A stretch of DNA of 10,111 nucleotides, from NCBI GenBank assembly GCA_029555925.1, contig JAKPQU010000082.1, positions 1-10,111 on the forward strand, read 5' to 3'. A model generated the notes under the pieces. That model did not search any database and was not told the origin of the DNA. It saw only the letters and a program-made list of their open reading frames with translations. Source of the DNA: Bacillota bacterium (GTDB lineage Bacteria > Eremiobacterota > SpSt-956 > JAKJGF01). Position 1 is the first letter of the stretch. Every line of letters starts with the position of its first letter. The translations under genes and the position numbers were made by a program. Below, piece by piece: positions 5,891-10,111 of this stretch.

Positions 5891-7025
5891 TCATTTTGCA
5901 ACAGTAACTTTTTTAGATTCCTGATTTTTAACTTTTCTATGATATTTGAGAAAATTATAGATGAAACTGTTAATTTCTCCGTCCATAACAGCAGTAGAAT
6001 TACTTGTCTGATAAAGGCTTCTGTGATCTTTTACCATATTATATGGATGAAATACATAGGATCTTATCTGGCTGCCCCATGCAATATCCATGTGTTCACC
6101 TCTTATATTATCGAGTTTTTCTCTCTGTCTGTTTTTTTCCAGTTCAAAAAGTTTGGAATGAAGTATTTTTAAAGCAGTCACTCTGTTTGAATGCTGTGAC
6201 CTTTCGTTCTGGCACTGGACAATAATACCTGTCGGTATATGTTTTATCCTTACTGCCGAATCTGTTTTGTTTACATGCTGCCCCCCTGCTCCACTGGCAC
6301 AAAAAGTTTCCACTACCAGATCTTCAGGTTTAATATTGACGTCTATCGTGTCATCTATTTCCGGTATTACATCTACTGAAGCAAAGGAAGTGTGACGCCT
6401 GTTGGCTGAATCAAAAGGTGAGAGACGAACGAGTCTGTGAACACCTTTTTCTGATTTTAAATATCCATAGGCATGCCTGCCTGAAACTATAAAGGTTACA
6501 CTCTTTACCCCTGCCACTTCTCCCGGTGAGCGGTCTACAATCTTTGTAGAAAAAGAATTTCTCTCTGCCCATCTTAGATACATTCTCAGGAGCATTTCCG
6601 CCCAGTCCTGAGATTCTGTACCACCTGCACCTGCCTGTATGTAGAGAATAGCACTGCTTTCATCATATTCTTCATCTAAAAGTGCCGATAATTCCAGCTT
6701 TTCCAGCTCTCCATCTATCTCTGCCAGTTCTTTCCCCAGTTCCTTTTTAAAAGCTTCATCCTCTATATCTATAATTTTTAAATATTCAGTTATGTCGTTG
6801 ATTCTTTCTTTCAGAATATCCCAGCGTTTAATCTCATCTTTTATATTATTGAATTTTTGACTGACACTTTTTGCTCTTTCCAGATCATCCCAGAAATCTG
6901 AAGCAGACATGGCCTGTTCCAGAATGATGACTTCTTCTCTTTTTGCCGGCAGGTCAAAGATACACCTCTATATCGCCAATTCTTGTTTCAAGACTTTCTA
7001 CAGCCTGTTCATTTAGTTCTAACAT
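5891..7025 (-). CDS. prfB: Peptide chain release factor 2 (programmed +1 frameshift)
   Basis: RF2 reads UGA and UAA stop codons and triggers peptide release on the ribosome. The gene is in two frames. ATG 7025 encodes 23 residues ending VYL, then an in-frame TGA at 6956-6954. Skipping the T at 6956 continues with DLPAKREE and runs to the stop at 5891, giving 377 residues in total. The joined sequence restores the family's YLDLPAK-to-MSASDFWDD start. Motifs are the stop-codon-reading SPF (202-204) and the GGQ peptidyl-hydrolysis loop (SGAGGQHVNKTDSAVR, GGQ at 247-249), both close to the E. coli positions. ATG 7025 has AGGAG upstream. Reading only from ATG 6910 would lose the first 38 residues. 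It follows secA by 124 bp, as in Bacillus, and leads into the 5'-nucleotidase-domain gene. Confidence 0.96.
6953..6968 (-). promoter_or_regulatory. prfB: RF2 autoregulatory frameshift site
   Basis: The minus strand reads GAG GTG TAT CTT TGA C. CTTTGAC is the classic slippery stop, and GAGGTG, 3 bases before CTT, acts as the internal Shine-Dalgarno-like stimulator. When RF2 is scarce, the slow UGA lets the ribosome slip +1 and make more RF2. In E. coli the stimulator is AGGGGG at the same distance. Confidence 0.95.
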
Positions 7026-7035
7026 GACAATCACT

Positions 7036-7040
7036 CTCCT
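7036..7040 (-). promoter_or_regulatory. Shine-Dalgarno site of prfB
   Basis: AGGAG, within AGGAGAGTGAT, ends 10 bases before ATG 7025. It supports translation starting in the frame upstream of the frameshift. Confidence 0.6.
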
Positions 7041-7074
7041 GATATTTTTATATTGCAATTATAATGCCATTTTT

Positions 7075-7088
7075 GCGTGATGCGTGTT
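7075..7088 (+). repeat. Two GCGTG heptamers upstream of prfB
   Basis: GCGTGAT and GCGTGTT lie in tandem. They form the prfB-proximal, opposite-sense partner of the array at 7123-7153, with the GC-rich palindrome between them. Confidence 0.55.
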
Positions 7089-7090
7089 TT

Positions 7091-7124
7091 ACCGGTACCG
7101 GGCGACCACAGGGGGGCGCCCCTA
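7091..7124. repeat. GC-rich interspersed palindrome
   Basis: GGGCGACC...GGCGCCC (7100-7121) forms an imperfect stem, flanked by ACCGGTACC and by the edge sequence GTAGGGGCG on the minus strand. Its GC content contrasts sharply with the AT-rich surroundings. The GTAGGGGCGACC/GGTCGCCC type of palindrome is dispersed between genes in many bacterial genomes, to my memory. This copy looks decayed, with two mismatched positions in the stem. Confidence 0.65.
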
Positions 7125-7157
7125 CTCTTCACTTCTCACCCTTCATCTTTCACTGTT
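7123..7157 (-). repeat. GTGA heptamer array overlapping the secA stop
   Basis: On the plus strand consecutive units from 7123 are TACTCTT, CACTTCT, CACCCTT, CATCTTT and CACTGTT, in perfect 7-bp register. The TGA stop of secA (7152-7150) and its last codon lie within the array. Confidence 0.75.
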
Positions 7158-9786
7158 TCACCGCCTGTTTCCCGATACAGCATTTTTTATATTTTTTCCC
7201 GCTCCCGCAGGGACATGGATCATTTCTTCCTATTTTCTGGCCTCTTTTTACGGTACGTACTGTAGCTCCCTCATCCCTGTTGGTTCCCGATATGACAAAT
7301 ACCTTTTCATGTTTTTTCGTAACTGCCTCGGAAAGAGGCTTTGCTCTTATGAGAAATTTTACTGTATCTTCCTGTATATTATGCATCATTTCCTGGAATG
7401 TTTCAAAGGCTTCAATTTCATATTCTACTCTGGGATCTCTTCCTCCGTAGCCTCTCAGTCCTATACCGTCTTTTAAATTATCCATTACATCAAGGTGATC
7501 TATCCATTTTGTATCTATCATCTTCAGAAGTATAATCTGTTCAAGCCTTTTAAGTGCTTCTTCGCCAAATTCTGTTTCCTTGCTTTTATAAGCTCCGACT
7601 GCCATATCAAGGAAAAAGTCCTTTATTTCTTCTGATTTCATTCCATCCAGAGCAGATAACGGAATTTCATCTGTTAAGAGAAAGAATTCCTGTATCGTGT
7701 CGATAAGTCCCTGAAGATCCCATTCTTCCCTGTTCATATCAGGATTTGCATAAAGAGCTACCCTGCTCTGAATAATGACTTCTATCATTTTTATTATATG
7801 AGGTCTCAGGTCTTCTCCGAGAAGTACTTTTAATCTTTCTCCATATATGACCTCACGCTGCTGATTCATCACTTCATCATATTCAAGGACATTTTTTCTT
7901 ATGCTGAAATTATGAGCTTCTACCCTTGCCTGAGCAGCTTCTATCTGTTTGCTTATAATGGAATGTTCTATGGGGATAGAATCGTCATAACCGAGTTTTT
8001 CCATATATCCCTGAATTTTGTCAGAGCCGAAAAGTCTCATGAGTTCATCTTCCAGGGCTATATAAAATCGCGAACTTCCCGGGTCACCCTGTCTGCCAGA
8101 TCTTCCTCTGAGCTGATTGTCAATTCTTCTTGACTCATGACGTTCTGTGCCTATTATATGAAGTCCTCCGAGCTTTACAACTTCTTCATGTTCTTTATCG
8201 CAGATTTCTTTCCATTTCGTGTAAATTTCTTCGTAATTTTTTTCTTCCTTGGTCGAAGCATTAAACTCTGCCGTTGCAAGCTTTGCCGGATCTCCTCCCA
8301 GGATTATGTCGGTTCCTCTTCCTGCCATATTGGTAGAAATAGTTACTGCTCCTTTTCTTCCTGCCTGGGATATGATATCTGCCTCCTGTTCATGATATTT
8401 GGCATTGAGCACATTGTGGGTAACTTTTTCTTTTTTAAGCATTTTGCTTAATATTTCCGACATTTCTACTGATCTCGTTCCTACCAGGGCGGGGGCACCT
8501 TTACTATGGAGTTCTTTTATTTCTTCTACGATAGCTTTGAGTTTTGCCTGTTCACTTTTATAAATAACATCGGGGTTATCTTTTCTTATCATGGGCATAT
8601 TGGTTGGTATAACTACTACATCCATGCCATAGATCTTTCTGAATTCCTCTTCTTCTGTAGCTGCAGTTCCTGTCATGCCTCCGAGTTTTTCATAAAGGCG
8701 GAAGAAATTCTGGAAGGTTATCGTAGCCAGTGTTTGATCTTCACTTCTTATTTTCACATTTTCTTTTGCTTCTATAGCCTGATGTAGTCCGTCACTGTAT
8801 CGCCTTCCGAACATAAGTCTGCCGGTAAATTCATCTACTATAATGACTTCTCCGTCTTTAAGGAGGTAATGAACATCTTTTTTAAATAATTCTTTTGCTT
8901 TAAGGGCCTGAGTCAATTGATGTGTCAGTTCTATATTTTCGTTATCATAGAGATTACGGATACCTATAAGATTTTCTGCCCTGACTACCCCTTCTTCCGT
9001 AAGTGGAACAGAATGGGCTTTTTCATCAACCGTATAATCTTTATCTTTTTGCAGTTCTTTTACAATACGGGCAAATCTCGTATATTCATCTGTTGCTTTT
9101 GTGCCCCGTCCTGATATAATGAGAGGTGTTCTTGCTTCATCTATTAAGATGTTATCCACTTCATCTATTATTGCAAAATGCAGATCTCTGTGAACCCTGT
9201 CTTCCATGTCATATACCATATTATCTCTCAGATAATCAAATCCTATTTCATTGTTTGTTACATATATGACATCACGTCTGTACACATCTTTTCTTTCATG
9301 TGGTTCCATAGAATGTTGAATAACACCTACTGTAAGTCCGAGGAATCTGTATACGGGGCCCATCCATTCACTGTCACGTTTTGCCAGATAGTCATTTACT
9401 GTAACCAGATGGACTCCTCTGCCTGTGAGAGCATTTAAATAGATTGGTGCTGTGGCAACAAGGGTTTTCCCTTCTCCTGTTTTCATTTCCGATATACGGC
9501 CCTGATGGAGAACAATGCCGCCCATGAGCTGTACATCATAATGTCTCAGGCCTATAACCCTTGATGATGCTTCTCTTACAACTGCAAAAGCTTCAGGTAA
9601 TATTTTATCGAGACTCTCGCCTTTTTCGAGTCTGTTACGAAATTCCCCTGTTTTTCCTTTGAGTTCTTCATCACTTAATTTTTTTATGTCTTCTTCGAAA
9701 GAATTTATAACATCTACTATTTTTCTGAGTTTTTTTACTTCTTTTTTATTGGGATCCCAGATCATTTTAAGTAACATTCCAAGCAT
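7150..9786 (-). CDS. secA: Preprotein translocase ATPase SecA
   Basis: SecA is the ATP-driven motor that pushes unfolded preproteins through the SecYEG channel. From ATG 9786 it is 878 residues. Nucleotide-binding domain 1 has Walker A MKTGEGKT (101-108) and Walker B DEVD (208-211), almost the same positions as in E. coli. It also has [12 protein letters not shown], the preprotein cross-linking region, NBD2 with [10 protein letters not shown] and [15 protein letters not shown], and the helical scaffold ending before residue 790. The C-terminus is a linker plus a zinc-binding SEC-C motif, [13 protein letters not shown] (858-870), as used for SecB or ribosome contact. The open frame extends to 9927, but those extra codons translate heptamer repeats ([13 protein letters not shown]). 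AAGAAGG 7 bases before 9786 fixes the start. The hpf-secA-prfB order matches Bacillus. ATG 9792 is the nearest alternative. Confidence 0.97.
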   Translation of the reverse strand: MLGMLLKMIWDPNKKEVKKLRKIVDVINSFEEDIKKLSDEELKGKTGEFRNRLEKGESLDKILPEAFAVVREASSRVIGLRHYDVQLMGGIVLHQGRISEMKTGEGKTLVATAPIYLNALTGRGVHLVTVNDYLAKRDSEWMGPVYRFLGLTVGVIQHSMEPHERKDVYRRDVIYVTNNEIGFDYLRDNMVYDMEDRVHRDLHFAIIDEVDNILIDEARTPLIISGRGTKATDEYTRFARIVKELQKDKDYTVDEKAHSVPLTEEGVVRAENLIGIRNLYDNENIELTHQLTQALKAKELFKKDVHYLLKDGEVIIVDEFTGRLMFGRRYSDGLHQAIEAKENVKIRSEDQTLATITFQNFFRLYEKLGGMTGTAATEEEEFRKIYGMDVVVIPTNMPMIRKDNPDVIYKSEQAKLKAIVEEIKELHSKGAPALVGTRSVEMSEILSKMLKKEKVTHNVLNAKYHEQEADIISQAGRKGAVTISTNMAGRGTDIILGGDPAKLATAEFNASTKEEKNYEEIYTKWKEICDKEHEEVVKLGGLHIIGTERHESRRIDNQLRGRSGRQGDPGSSRFYIALEDELMRLFGSDKIQGYMEKLGYDDSIPIEHSIISKQIEAAQARVEAHNFSIRKNVLEYDEVMNQQREVIYGERLKVLLGEDLRPHIIKMIEVIIQSRVALYANPDMNREEWDLQGLIDTIQEFFLLTDEIPLSALDGMKSEEIKDFFLDMAVGAYKSKETEFGEEALKRLEQIILLKMIDTKWIDHLDVMDNLKDGIGLRGYGGRDPRVEYEIEAFETFQEMMHNIQEDTVKFLIRAKPLSEAVTKKHEKVFVISGTNRDEGATVRTVKRGQKIGRNDPCPCGSGKKYKKCCIGKQAVKQ

Positions 9787-9793
9787 AAACATA

Positions 9794-9800
9794 CCTTCTT
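9794..9800 (-). promoter_or_regulatory. Shine-Dalgarno site deciding the secA start
   Basis: AAGAAGG on the minus strand lies 7 bases before ATG 9786. ATG 9792 would be only one base from it and is therefore unlikely. Confidence 0.75.
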
Positions 9801-9824
9801 TATCGGGTGAGAGGTGATAAAATA

Positions 9825-9866
9825 CGTGAGGCGTGAGGCGTGAGGCGTGAGGTTTGAGGCGTGAGA
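9825..9866 (+). repeat. CGTGAGG heptamer array in the secA leader
   Basis: There are six tandem 7-bp units: CGTGAGG four times, then TTTGAGG and CGTGAGA. The first four are identical, making this the most regular array in the window and suggesting recent expansion. It lies 38 bp upstream of the secA start codon, inside any leader RNA. Confidence 0.9.
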
Positions 9867-9882
9867 CGTAGTTTTGTAGTAT

Positions 9883-9938
9883 CACCCTGCACTTATCACC
9901 CTGCACTTTCCACCCTGCACTCTTCACTACTCACTATT
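9883..9938 (-). repeat. CAC-type heptamer array in the secA leader
   Basis: There are eight consecutive 7-bp units, all beginning CAC on the plus strand: CACCCTG occurs three times, alternating with CACTTAT and CACTTTC, then CACTCTT, CACTACT and CACTATT. The alternation suggests that 14-bp blocks were duplicated. It faces the array at 9825-9866 across a 16-bp spacer. I see no convincing promoter in the 9787-9944 leader. Confidence 0.9.
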
Positions 9939-9944
9939 AAAATT

Positions 9945-9972
9945 TTAGTGGAGAGATTTTTCTCTCCACTAA
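9945..9972 (-). terminator. Hairpin after hpf
   Basis: Bases 9945-9956 and 9961-9972 are perfectly complementary over 12 bp with a TTTT loop. It begins 40 bp after the hpf stop. On the minus strand the stem is followed by AAAATTTTAA, a weak T-tract, so termination is plausible but not certain. Confidence 0.65.
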
Positions 9973-10012
9973 TTATAGCATCTTAAAGGCTAAGAAAAAG
10001 TAATCTCTTTTA

Positions 10013-10111
10013 CTAGAATTCCGGTTCTACAAGACCGTAGTTACCGTCTTTTCTTTTGTAAATGACATGAACTCTTTCTTTTTGAGCATTTAAATAAACA
10101 AAGAAATTAAA
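10013..10111 (-). CDS. hpf: Ribosome hibernation promoting factor, C-terminal end (partial)
   Basis: The last 32 codons of a gene enter from the right edge and end at TAG 10015-10013. The visible peptide, [20 protein letters not shown] followed by [12 protein letters not shown], matches the C-terminal dimerisation domain of long-form HPF (YvyD/RaiA type; the family reads roughly [25 protein letters not shown]). Long HPF binds the ribosome through its N-terminal domain and pairs two 70S ribosomes into inactive 100S dimers through this domain. The N-terminal part is outside the window. The position directly upstream of secA is the same as in Bacillus and supports the call. Confidence 0.9.
   Translation of the reverse strand, partial: FNFFVYLNAQKERVHVIYKRKDGNYGLVEPEF

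Noticed and set aside
5874..5894. ATG 5894 (ATGA overlap with prfB) as the start of the 5'-nucleotidase-domain gene
   Set aside because: It is possible through coupling, but ATG 5873 has a better ribosome binding site and gives a cleaner signal peptide.
5891..6910. prfB as a 339-residue protein starting at ATG 6910, or as a broken gene
   Set aside because: The in-frame TGA upstream is the canonical RF2 frameshift site, and the joined product restores the conserved N-terminus.
7058..7063. TATAAT upstream of prfB as a promoter
   Set aside because: A -10-like box exists, but no -35 or extended -10 is seen at a proper distance, so it was not listed.
7064..7476. Overlapping plus-strand frames of about 130 codons across the secA 3' end
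   Set aside because: They read the GC-rich palindrome, heptamers and the antisense of secA. They have no recognisable domain, and secA is certain on the other strand.
9825..9938. CRISPR array in the secA leader
   Set aside because: The units are 7 bp and contiguous, with no spacers of 25-45 bp, and there are no cas genes.

Overview
The window is a stretch of AT-rich bacterial housekeeping DNA. Every gene I can support lies on the minus strand, so transcription runs from the right edge to the left edge. Two conserved neighbourhoods are joined here. The right half has hpf, secA and prfB in the same order as in Bacillus and many Firmicutes. The left half has tilS, hpt and ftsH, which is also a common Firmicutes-type order. 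The protein sequences look divergent, and the gaps are full of short repeats of the kind seen in some candidate phyla and cyanobacteria. I therefore suggest an uncultured, deep-branching bacterium with a low-GC genome, and do not claim a phylum.

Layout in transcription order: the 3' end of a long-form hibernation factor gene (10013-10111) with a hairpin behind it; a repeat-filled leader; secA (7150-9786); a gap with heptamer repeats and a GC-rich palindrome; prfB (5891-7025), read through a programmed +1 frameshift; a secreted stand-alone 5'-nucleotidase C-terminal domain protein (5238-5873); a strong promoter, an elongator-type tRNA-Met(CAU) (4980-5053) and its terminator; tilS (3539-4927); hpt (2938-3471); a promoter and ftsH (831-2684); then three small unrecognised genes: a membrane protein (400-678), a small beta-rich protein (156-380), and the start of a signal-peptide protein running off the left edge.

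The genes serve ribosome and proteome maintenance. HPF stores ribosomes, SecA exports proteins, RF2 terminates translation, TilS and tRNA-Met concern CAU-anticodon decoding, Hpt salvages purines, and FtsH performs membrane proteolysis. I found no defence system, integrase, transposase or CRISPR array.

The most unusual content is between the genes. Most gaps carry arrays of 7-bp units with a near-constant GTGA (or its complement TCAC) and three variable bases. On the coding strand they are usually arranged as GTGA units followed by TCAC units. They run into the last codons of tilS and secA, and they create false N-terminal extensions of Hpt and SecA if the longest reading frame is taken. A separate repeat of about 90-100 bp occurs twice, in opposite orientation. 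I consider these repeats the best candidates for follow-up.
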